From: Brevundimonas aurantiaca | GTDB lineage: Bacteria; Pseudomonadota; Alphaproteobacteria; Caulobacterales; Caulobacteraceae | NCBI RefSeq assembly: GCF_014199955.1 | Contig: NZ_JACHOQ010000003.1 | Span: 434,001 to 498,000 of the forward strand | Direction: 5' to 3' | Length of the DNA: 64,000 nt | Shown here: positions 8,796 to 15,227 of the stretch, one piece after another | Layout of the letters: each line of letters opens with the position of its first letter | Numbering within the stretch: the first letter of the stretch is position 1 | The notes under the pieces: generated by a model | Databases searched by the model: none | What the model saw: only the letters and a program-made list of their open reading frames with translations | What the model was told of the DNA's origin: nothing | Translations under genes and position numbers: made by a program

Positions 8796-9332
8796 TTAAA
8801 TGTAGCGGCGCAGGCTGCGAGCCAAGTCGGACGAGCCGTCCTTGCCGCGCTTGACCTGGGGTTGGTAGGCGACCCGGGCGTGTTCGACGCAATAGACGCC
8901 TTCCGAGGCGCGGCGGCCGCAGAAGCTGAACTCGCGCGACGACGGATCGCCGATCGGCCATTTGCACATATGGGCGCCCAGGGTCATCACCGTGGCCGTG
9001 CCGGGCAGGTCCGGGATCGGGGCGGGCGCCGGAGCGGCCGGTTGAACCGCCTTGGGTTGGACCACTTCCAGGCGGCGCGGCGCGGCCGGCTGGGCGGCCG
9101 CCGTCGCGGCCGGGGCCGCAGGGCGCGGGCGGGCGGTGCGGAAGGTCGCGGCGGTGCGCGCCGGCTGGGACGGGGCGGCCCGGCCCGACAGGCCCAGACG
9201 GTGAACCTTGCCGATCACGGCGTTGCGGGTGACCCCGCCGCCCAGTTGTTTGGCGATCTGGCTCGCGGACTGGCCTTCCAGCCAGAGCTTCTTCAGCGCG
9301 CCTACGCGGTCGTCAGTCCAGCCTGCGGTCAT
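8796..9332 (-). CDS. gcrA: cell-cycle regulator GcrA (chromosomal copy)
   Basis: GcrA is the sigma70-associated cell-cycle transcription factor of Caulobacterales and relatives, acting at promoters with CcrM-methylated GANTC sites. The 178-residue product starts MTAGWTDDRV, has the helix-turn-helix-like N-terminus (KQLGGGVTRNAVIGKVHRLG), an Ala/Pro-rich linker (about 55-110) and the C-terminal sigma-binding region with MCKWPIGDP and FCGRR. The start is at 9332, 7 bases after GGAGG, rather than nine codons upstream. Length and order of parts match Caulobacter GcrA. A second, shorter homologue lies on the mobile element at 40548-40955. Confidence 0.96.
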   Translation of the reverse strand: MTAGWTDDRVGALKKLWLEGQSASQIAKQLGGGVTRNAVIGKVHRLGLSGRAAPSQPARTAATFRTARPRPAAPAATAAAQPAAPRRLEVVQPKAVQPAAPAPAPIPDLPGTATVMTLGAHMCKWPIGDPSSREFSFCGRRASEGVYCVEHARVAYQPQVKRGKDGSSDLARSLRRYI

Positions 9333-9477
9333 GCCACCCTCCAGCGAGTTTGGATTCAATATCTAGGTTCAGGCTCCCCCTCCGGGGTCTTGACCTACCA
9401 CTAATCGTAAACCAGCCGTTAAGAGACGCAATATGTGCGAATCGCACTGTCCACAGAAACCAGATGTTGAATCGCTT
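9333..9477 (-). promoter_or_regulatory. gcrA upstream region with candidate CtrA, DnaA and CcrM sites
   Basis: Within the 145 bases upstream of gcrA there are GANTC methylation sites at 9353, 9439 and 9469. There is a CtrA-like box at 9408-9422 (TTAA-N7-TTTA on the minus strand), and CTGTCCACA at 9447-9455 matches 7 of 9 bases of the DnaA box. In Caulobacter, gcrA is activated by DnaA, repressed by CtrA and affected by CcrM methylation, so this combination is expected. The assignments are by eye only. Confidence 0.6.
9408..9422 (-). promoter_or_regulatory. candidate CtrA box upstream of gcrA
   Basis: On the minus strand the sequence reads TTAA-CGGCTGG-TTTA, one base short of the TTAA-N7-TTAA consensus. 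It has the same TTAA-N7-TTTA form as the second podJ-promoter box at 15161-15175. It lies about 75 bases upstream of the gcrA start codon. Confidence 0.5.
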
Positions 9478-9634
9478 GAGTGGCGAGTGGCGAGTGGCGA
9501 GTGGCGAGTGGCGAGTGGCGAGTGGCGAGTGGCGCCTGCTGCGTCCGCCGTCTCTGAGCCTTCCGGTCGGCGGTGGTTCGCACTCTGAACGCCCGCGCCT
9601 TCTCGCCACTCGTCACTAACCACTCGCCACTCCC
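9478..9634. repeat. GAGTGGC tandem heptamers plus inverted arm
   Basis: Eight exact tandem copies of the heptamer GAGTGGC occupy 9478-9533. They are followed by 68 bases without repeats and then an inverted arm at 9602-9634 (CTCGCCACTCGTCACTAACC...). The arm can pair with the heptamers to form a long hairpin and is almost identical to the right arm of the element at 6948-7027. The block sits between gcrA (leftward) and the ABC permease (rightward), immediately before the permease start at 9671. Confidence 0.85.
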
Positions 9635-9670
9635 TTGCGCAGCAAGGGCGCAAAGCGCATCTGGCGGCCC

Positions 9671-10504
9671 ATGACCGAGACCACGCCCGACCTGATCGCC
9701 ACCCGCCCGTCCGGACTGCCGCAGCCGCGGCGCTATCCGGGGATCAACTGGATCGGGGTGCAAACCCTGTATCTGCGCGAGGTGCGTCGGTTCTGGAAGG
9801 TGGGGGCCCAGACGGTGGCTGCGCCGGTGGTGACGACCCTGCTCTATATGCTGGTCTTCGTGGTCGCGCTTCAGGACGCCCGGCCGCCGCTGCACGGCAC
9901 GCCCTTCGCCCTGTTCGTGGCGCCCGGCCTGATCATGATGGCGGTGCTGAACAACGCCTTCGCCAACGCCTCGTCCAGCCTGATCCAGGCCAAGATCATG
10001 GGCACGGCCACCGACTTCCTGACCCCGCCGCTCAGCCCGCTGGAGCTGACCATGGGCTTTACCCTGGGCGCGGCGACGAGGGGCGCGGTGGTCGGTCTGG
10101 TCACGGCCCTGTGCGTCCTGCCGTTCGCGCCGCTCGGGGTCGCCAATGTGCTGGCCATCGTCTGGTTCGCGCTCGCGGCCAGCTTCATCATGGGGATGAC
10201 CGGGGTGCTGGCGGGCCTGTGGAGCGAGAAGTTCGATCACCTGGCGGCGGTCCAGAACTTCATCGTCATGCCGATGACCTTCCTGTCGGGCACCTTCTAT
10301 CTGGTCGAGAACCTGCCCGAACCCTTCCGCACGATCAGCCGCTACAACCCCTTCTTCTATCTGATCGACGGTTTCCGTTACGGCTTCATCGGCCATGCCG
10401 AGAGCAATCTGACGGTCGGCGTGATCGGATCGGCCGTGCTGATGGTTATCATGGGGACGATCTGCTGGCTGGTGTTCCGTTCGGGCTGGCGCCTGAAGAG
10501 CTAG
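9671..10504 (+). CDS. ABC-2 type transporter permease
   Basis: A 277-residue integral membrane protein of the ABC-2 permease family, with about six hydrophobic segments. Characteristic stretches are VVTTLLYMLVFVVAL near the N-terminus and FIVMPMTFLSGTFYLVENLP toward the C-terminus, the ABC-2 loop pattern seen in polysaccharide/drug export and YadH-like permeases. The ATG at 9671 is chosen because it begins the soluble N-terminal tail (MTETTPDLIATRPSG); the earlier ATG at 9635 lies in the repeat. No ATPase subunit is adjacent, so its partner must be encoded elsewhere. Confidence 0.85.
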   Translation: MTETTPDLIATRPSGLPQPRRYPGINWIGVQTLYLREVRRFWKVGAQTVAAPVVTTLLYMLVFVVALQDARPPLHGTPFALFVAPGLIMMAVLNNAFANASSSLIQAKIMGTATDFLTPPLSPLELTMGFTLGAATRGAVVGLVTALCVLPFAPLGVANVLAIVWFALAASFIMGMTGVLAGLWSEKFDHLAAVQNFIVMPMTFLSGTFYLVENLPEPFRTISRYNPFFYLIDGFRYGFIGHAESNLTVGVIGSAVLMVIMGTICWLVFRSGWRLKS

Positions 10505-10542
10505 CCCGCTAACTCTGGCGGATCACCCTGGGGAGGTCCGCC

Positions 10543-11436
10543 ATGCTGTTCCGTTCGCTCGTCGCCGCTGCGGCGCTTCTTGTCGCCCTTCCGGCCGCCG
10601 CCCAGGAGTCCGGCGCCGCGATCCAGACGGCCGCCGCCGCCTTCGTCAAGCCGACGAACGCCGAGCGCATGGCTGTCATCGTCGATCAGCTGACCGCCGC
10701 CGGCCTGCCGCACCAGCTCCAGACCTTCGAGGGCGGCAATCCCCGCACCGGCCCGATGGCCGGGTCCAACGTCGTCGTCACCCTGGGCGACGGGCCCAAG
10801 GACATCGTCCTGACCGCCCACTATGACGCGGTGAAGCTGCGCGACGGGTCGATGTCGCAAGGGATCGTCGACAACGCCGGTTCGGTCCTGGCCATGATCG
10901 AAGCGATGAAGACGCTGAAGGGTCAGACGACCGGCCACCGGCTGATCTTCGTCCTGACCGACCAGGAGGAGCTGGGCCTGATCGGCGCCAAGGCCTGGCT
11001 GGAGAGCCACGACAAGAGCCGCATTCACGCCGTGATCAACGCCGACGTCGCCGCATACGGCCGCACCGTCATGTACGGCGAGAACAACGGCGCCCAGTCC
11101 GGCTTTGTGCTCACCGCCTTGCGTAGCCAGTGCGCGGAGCAGGCCGTGAACTGCATCGCCTTCCCCGTCTATCCGCCCAGCGACGACCGGGTCTTCTCGG
11201 CGGCCGGCGTGCCGGTCGTCTCGCTGGGAACCCAGGACGCGATCGGCGCCCACCAGATGTGGCTGGCCTTCAACGGCGGAGAGGACAATGGCCTGAAGGA
11301 GGGCTTCGTCCCGCCGGTCTTCCAGCGCATCCACTCGACCGAGGACAAGCTGTCCTATCTGAACGGCGAGGACGTGGCCCGCTTCGGCCGCTTCATCGCC
11401 GACCTGACCCTGCGGCTGGACCGGACGGCGCCCTGA
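10543..11436 (+). CDS. secreted M28-family metallopeptidase
   Basis: A 297-residue zinc aminopeptidase-like enzyme of the M28 family. The N-terminus MLFRSLVAAAALLVALPAAAQ is a clear signal peptide with an AAA/AQ cleavage region, so it is exported to the periplasm or beyond. Metal-site motifs are visible in order: TAHYDAV (His), GIVDNAGSV (bridging Asp), DQEELGLIGA (catalytic Glu pair), VINADVA (Asp) and RIHSTEDK (His). GGGGAGG precedes the ATG. The substrate is not predictable. It stands alone between the ABC permease and argD. Confidence 0.88.
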   Translation: MLFRSLVAAAALLVALPAAAQESGAAIQTAAAAFVKPTNAERMAVIVDQLTAAGLPHQLQTFEGGNPRTGPMAGSNVVVTLGDGPKDIVLTAHYDAVKLRDGSMSQGIVDNAGSVLAMIEAMKTLKGQTTGHRLIFVLTDQEELGLIGAKAWLESHDKSRIHAVINADVAAYGRTVMYGENNGAQSGFVLTALRSQCAEQAVNCIAFPVYPPSDDRVFSAAGVPVVSLGTQDAIGAHQMWLAFNGGEDNGLKEGFVPPVFQRIHSTEDKLSYLNGEDVARFGRFIADLTLRLDRTAP

Positions 11437-11557
11437 CGAAAGCCCATGGCGCCGGTGTTGACTAACACTGTCGCCCGTCCGACAACGCCTGTCCCTATGA
11501 AACCGGCTCCGTCGCGCCTCGCGTCGGGGCCGTATCGCTTTTGGAGGTCTTAGTCCC

Positions 11558-12751
11558 GTGTCCACGAACCATCTGATGGGTGTCTACAATCGCGCGCCGC
11601 TGGAAGTGGAACGCGGCCGAGGCGCTCGCCTGTGGTCGACCGACGGGACCGAATATCTCGACTGCGTCGCCGGCATCTCGACCAACGGCCTGGGCCACGC
11701 CCACCCCGAACTGGTCCAGGCGGTCAAGGATCAGGCCGAGAAGCTGTGGCACGTGTCCAACATCTTCCGCATCCCGGGCCAGGAGGCCCTGGCCGACGCC
11801 CTGTGCGAATCGAGCTTCGCCGACGTGGTCTTCTTCACCAACTCGGGCACGGAAGCCGTCGAATGCGCCCTGAAGACGGCGCGCAAATATCACTCGGCCA
11901 AGGGCCATCCCGAGCGGATCGACATCTACGGCTTCGACGGCTCCTTCCACGGCCGCACCTACGGCGCCATCAACGCCGCCGCCAACCCCAGCTATACCGA
12001 GGGCTTCGGCCCCGCCATGCAGGGCTTTCACCAGCTGAAGTGGGGCGACCACGAAGCCATCAAGGCGGCCGTCGCCAATCCGACCACGGCGGCCGTCATC
12101 GTCGAGCCGGTCCAGGGCGAGGGCGGCTGCCGCGCCATGCCGGAACAGTGCCTGCGCGGACTGCGTGAGCTGTGCGACCAGCACGGCGTCCTGATCATCT
12201 TCGACGAGGTCCAGTGCGGCATGGGCCGGACCGGCAAGCTGTGGGCCCACGAATGGGCCGGCATGTCGCCCGACATCATGGCGGTGGCCAAGGCCCTGGG
12301 CGGCGGCTTCCCCATCGGCGCCTGCCTGGCCACGGCCGAGGCCGCCTCGGGCATGACGGTCGGGGTGCACGGCTCGACCTTCGGCGGCAATCCGCTCGCC
12401 ATGGCCGTGGGCGGCAAGGCCCTGTCCCTGATCAACACGCCCGAGATCCTGAACAACGTCAATGAGATCGCCGGCTATCTGAAGCAGCAGCTGGCCGGGC
12501 TTCAGTCCCGCTTCCCGGACGTCATCGTCGACGTCCGCGGCAAGGGGCTGCTGATCGGGGTCAAGCTGGTCCCGAACAATCGCGAGTTCATGGCCTTGGC
12601 GCGCGACACGCAACAGCTGCTGATCGCCGGGGGCGGCGACAACTGCGTGCGCCTGCTGCCGCCGCTGAACCTGACGCTCGACGAGGCCCGCGAACTGATC
12701 ACCCGGTTCGAAGCCGCCTGCGAGGCCGCCCGCGAGAGGTGGGCCGCCTGA
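11558..12751 (+). CDS. argD: acetylornithine/succinyldiaminopimelate aminotransferase
   Basis: A PLP-dependent class-III aminotransferase that converts N-acetylglutamate semialdehyde to N-acetylornithine in arginine synthesis and may also serve the diaminopimelate pathway. The 397 residues include [13 protein letters not shown], the Asp/Gln segment [15 protein letters not shown] and the PLP-lysine segment [14 protein letters not shown]. The start is GTG, with GGAGG (11543-11547) 10 bases upstream. argF follows after a GxxExxY gene, so arginine genes are grouped here as in Caulobacter. Confidence 0.95.
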   Translation: MSTNHLMGVYNRAPLEVERGRGARLWSTDGTEYLDCVAGISTNGLGHAHPELVQAVKDQAEKLWHVSNIFRIPGQEALADALCESSFADVVFFTNSGTEAVECALKTARKYHSAKGHPERIDIYGFDGSFHGRTYGAINAAANPSYTEGFGPAMQGFHQLKWGDHEAIKAAVANPTTAAVIVEPVQGEGGCRAMPEQCLRGLRELCDQHGVLIIFDEVQCGMGRTGKLWAHEWAGMSPDIMAVAKALGGGFPIGACLATAEAASGMTVGVHGSTFGGNPLAMAVGGKALSLINTPEILNNVNEIAGYLKQQLAGLQSRFPDVIVDVRGKGLLIGVKLVPNNREFMALARDTQQLLIAGGGDNCVRLLPPLNLTLDEARELITRFEAACEAARERWAA

Positions 12752-12778
12752 TCGGTTTCATCACAACGGGCACGGCGA

Positions 12779-13186
12779 ATGCACCACGGCCACGACGGGA
12801 GGGAGCCTGTTTCCCCGAAAGTGAACGAGGTCGGTCGCGCCGTTATGGACGCGGCCTTCGCCGTGCATCGGGAACTTAGGCCGGGCTTGCTGGAGTCGGT
12901 TTACGAGCATTGCCTCGCCAGCGATCTGATGCGTGCGGGTCTTGCCGTTGAACGGCAGATCGCCATCCCCGTCCACTACCGCGAAGACCGATTGGATGTC
13001 GGTTTCCGCCTCGATCTACTGGTGGAGAGTCAGGTGATCGTCGAGGTGAAAGCGATCGACGCCCTGGCGTCGATCCATACTGCTCAGATACTCACCTATC
13101 TGAGGTTTAGTCAGATCAGATTGGGCTATCTGATCAACTTCAATACGCCCAGACTAAAGGACGGCTTTCGCCGTCTGGTTTTATGA
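12779..13186 (+). CDS. GxxExxY family protein
   Basis: A 135-residue protein with the name-giving GLLESVYE motif (about residues 38-45) and a C-terminal half reading VIVEVKAID, which resembles a PD-(D/E)XK nuclease-like fold core. Function is unknown; family members are often found as solitary insertions. The ATG at 12779 has no clear ribosome site. A GTG at 12821, preceded by GGGAGGGAG about 15 bases away, would give a product starting 14 residues later and is an alternative. It separates argD from argF, which are usually adjacent in relatives. Confidence 0.75.
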   Translation: MHHGHDGREPVSPKVNEVGRAVMDAAFAVHRELRPGLLESVYEHCLASDLMRAGLAVERQIAIPVHYREDRLDVGFRLDLLVESQVIVEVKAIDALASIHTAQILTYLRFSQIRLGYLINFNTPRLKDGFRRLVL

Positions 13187-13271
13187 TCTCACCGGCCGCC
13201 TTCCGTCGTGTTCGTCGTGACGCCGTTGTGCTCTTTGTGATGAAACTTTTTTCGCCTCGACCGGATCACCC

Positions 13272-14186
13272 ATGACCCGCCATTTCCTCGACATCCATCA
13301 GCTGGACGCCGCCGACCTGCGCGCCATTCTCGACGACGCCCACGCGCGGAAAGCCGCCCGCAAGGGCTGGCCCCAGGGGCGCGCCGACGCCGACGCGCCA
13401 GGCAAGGACCGCGTCCTGGCGATGATCTTCGAGAAGAACTCGACCCGCACCCGGTTCAGCTTCGACGCGGCCATCCGCCAGCTGGGCGGCGCCTCCATCA
13501 TCGCCACCGCCTCGGACATGCAGCTGGGCCGGGGGGAACCCGTCGAGGACACGGCCCGCGTCCTGTCGCGCATGGTCGATGCGGTGATGATCCGCGCCAA
13601 TCGGCATGAGGACGTCGAACGCTTCGCCCGGGTTTCGACCGTGCCGGTGATCAACGGCCTGACCGATCGGTCGCATCCGTGCCAGATCCTGGCCGATCTG
13701 CAGACGATCGAGGAACATTGCGGCCCAATCGCGGGCAAGACCGTCGCCTGGGTCGGCGACGGCAACAATGTCTGCCACAGCTTCATGCATGCGGCGCCCA
13801 AGTTCGGCTTCCACCTGAACGTCGCCTGCCCGGCCGAATACCATCCCGACCTGCGCGATCTCGAAAAGGGCGGGGCCGCCGTGACCCTGACCAGCGATCC
13901 GCGCGAGGCGGTCAAGGGCGCCGACGTCGTGGTCACCGACACCTGGGTCTCTATGGGCGATCAGGACTATGAGGCGCGCCTGGCGGCCTTCGAGCCCTAT
14001 ACGGTGGACGAGGCCCTGATGGAGCTGGCTGATCCGAATGCGGTCTTCTTGCACTGCCTGCCCGCTCACCGGGGCGAAGAAGTGACTGACGCCGTCATCG
14101 ACGGTCCCCGCTCTCTGGTCTGGGACGAGGCGGAGAACCGCATCCACGCCCAGAAGGCGGTTCTGGCCTGGTGTTTCGCAGGCTGA
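13272..14186 (+). CDS. argF: ornithine carbamoyltransferase
   Basis: ArgF condenses carbamoyl phosphate with ornithine to give citrulline. The 304-residue product has the carbamoyl-phosphate binding motif [12 protein letters not shown] (about residues 54-65), [19 protein letters not shown], the ornithine-binding DTWVSMGD and the C-terminal [11 protein letters not shown]. All key segments are present and the length is normal. A 11-bp hairpin follows the stop. Confidence 0.96.
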   Translation: MTRHFLDIHQLDAADLRAILDDAHARKAARKGWPQGRADADAPGKDRVLAMIFEKNSTRTRFSFDAAIRQLGGASIIATASDMQLGRGEPVEDTARVLSRMVDAVMIRANRHEDVERFARVSTVPVINGLTDRSHPCQILADLQTIEEHCGPIAGKTVAWVGDGNNVCHSFMHAAPKFGFHLNVACPAEYHPDLRDLEKGGAAVTLTSDPREAVKGADVVVTDTWVSMGDQDYEARLAAFEPYTVDEALMELADPNAVFLHCLPAHRGEEVTDAVIDGPRSLVWDEAENRIHAQKAVLAWCFAG

Positions 14187-14192
14187 TGGAAA

Positions 14193-14220
14193 CGGCGCCG
14201 AGACGAAAATCTCGGCGCCG
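14193..14220. terminator. bidirectional hairpin between argF and the PPOX gene
   Basis: CGGCGCCGAGA (14193-14203) and TCTCGGCGCCG (14210-14220) form a perfect 11-bp stem with a short CGAAAA loop. It lies 6 bases after the argF stop and 9 bases beyond the end of the convergent gene, so it can serve both. There is no marked T-run on the plus strand. Confidence 0.65.
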
Positions 14221-14229
14221 CCTCATGCT

Positions 14230-14730
14230 CTAGCTCAGATTGACGTCCGACACGCCGCCGACGTCCGGCTGGGTCTTGGTCAGATTGGCCTTCAGGATCT
14301 GGTAGCCGAAGCCCACGCCGCCCTTGTCCGACACCCAGACCCGACCGTCCTCGGCGTCGAAGCGGATCAGGGTCAGGTGCGGATCGCCCTTGCCGTCCGG
14401 GTACCAGGCGGCCACGACTGGATTCCAGTATTTGTCGATGCGCGCGCGGTCCTGGTCGATCGACAGGGCGCCGTGGATGCAGGCCTGAACCTTCTGGTCC
14501 TTGGCCTGGTAGCAGAACATGCCGTCCTGACCGCCCACGGCCACGTCGCGGGCGAAGTCGGTGTCGTCGCGACTGAAGAACCAGATGGTCCCGGTCTCGG
14601 GCTCGCCGAAGCCGGTCATCGGCTGATGGTGGTAGCCGGCCTGGTCCAGGCCCAGCATGCCGGTGTTGGAGTCCTTCAGACTGTCCCAGAATTCCTTCTC
14701 GGCCTGGGCAGGGGTCAGGGTGTCGGCCAT
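14230..14730 (-). CDS. general stress protein, pyridoxamine 5'-phosphate oxidase-like fold
   Basis: A 166-residue protein of the FMN-binding split-barrel (PPOX-like) family of the general stress protein 26 type. Visible signs are TGTIWFFSRDDTDFARDV and the later KYWNPVVAAWYPDGKGDPHLTLIRF segment, the typical YWNP...WYPDGKDDP region of this group. Flavin binding is inferred from the family. The start MADTLTP has GGAGACG upstream; the longer in-frame form adds MSPRPQKETHD and is less likely. Confidence 0.85.
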   Translation of the reverse strand: MADTLTPAQAEKEFWDSLKDSNTGMLGLDQAGYHHQPMTGFGEPETGTIWFFSRDDTDFARDVAVGGQDGMFCYQAKDQKVQACIHGALSIDQDRARIDKYWNPVVAAWYPDGKGDPHLTLIRFDAEDGRVWVSDKGGVGFGYQILKANLTKTQPDVGGVSDVNLS

Positions 14731-14800
14731 GTCGTGCGTCTCCTTTTGGGGTCGCGGAGACAATGGTCGGGCTCGGATCGGGTTCCTAACGGGGGACGGC

Positions 14801-15013
14801 TCAGGGAATCCAGGGCGCGCGTTCGGCGCCGAACAGGGTCGCCAGATGAATCAGCAAGAGCAGGGCCAGGGCCGCGGCGCCCAGCATGATGAACCGCCAG
14901 GGCGTCATTCGCGGCCCCTTGAACGGATTGGGCGGCTGGGCGCCCCGCCAGCCGGCGAAGACCATGACCGCCAGGGCGGCGACCAGCAGGATCAGTGTGG
15001 CGTTCAGGTCCAT
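14801..15013 (-). CDS. small two-span membrane protein
   Basis: A 70-residue hypothetical with two hydrophobic segments (about 4-22 and 38-57) separated by a short positively charged loop containing NPFKGPRMTPWR. It begins either at the ATG at 15013 or at a GTG three codons upstream. The twin-arginine-like pattern is absent. No function can be given. It is conserved in position next to the PPOX gene in this window only as far as can be seen. Confidence 0.6.
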   Translation of the reverse strand: MDLNATLILLVAALAVMVFAGWRGAQPPNPFKGPRMTPWRFIMLGAAALALLLLIHLATLFGAERAPWIP

Positions 15014-15073
15014 CGGCTGCACCTGCCCAAGCCCGGTCGGTTGCGCAAGGGAAGTCTTGCCGAAGTCTTAATC

Positions 15074-15088
15074 TTAAGGCGGCGTTAA
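15074..15088. promoter_or_regulatory. CtrA box TTAA-N7-TTAA upstream of podJ
   Basis: The sequence TTAAGGCGGCGTTAA is a perfect match to the CtrA consensus TTAA-N7-TTAA. It lies about 140 bases before the podJ start. CtrA is the response regulator that controls many polar and cell-cycle genes in Caulobacterales. Confidence 0.65.
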
Positions 15089-15160
15089 CCCTGATCGGCC
15101 CAGAAACGCGGGGCGCGGCGAGATTTCCACAGGCTGGAGAGAGGCCGCAACATCTTGCGG

Positions 15161-15175
15161 TTAACCACACGTTTA
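15161..15175. promoter_or_regulatory. second CtrA-like site and podJ core promoter region
   Basis: TTAACCACACGTTTA is a TTAA-N7-TTTA box, one base off the consensus, 53 bases upstream of the podJ start. A GANTC methylation site (GAATC, 15222-15226) sits just before the start codon. Together with the box at 15074 this suggests CtrA and GcrA/CcrM input, as expected for podJ. Confidence 0.5.
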
Positions 15176-15227
15176 CACCCTCGATATTGGCGTTATAGCC
15201 TTGCCGCATGGGTCGGGAGCCGAATCA

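Noticed and set aside
9478..9533. possible CRISPR array
   Set aside because: The repeats are contiguous 7-mers without spacers, so not CRISPR.
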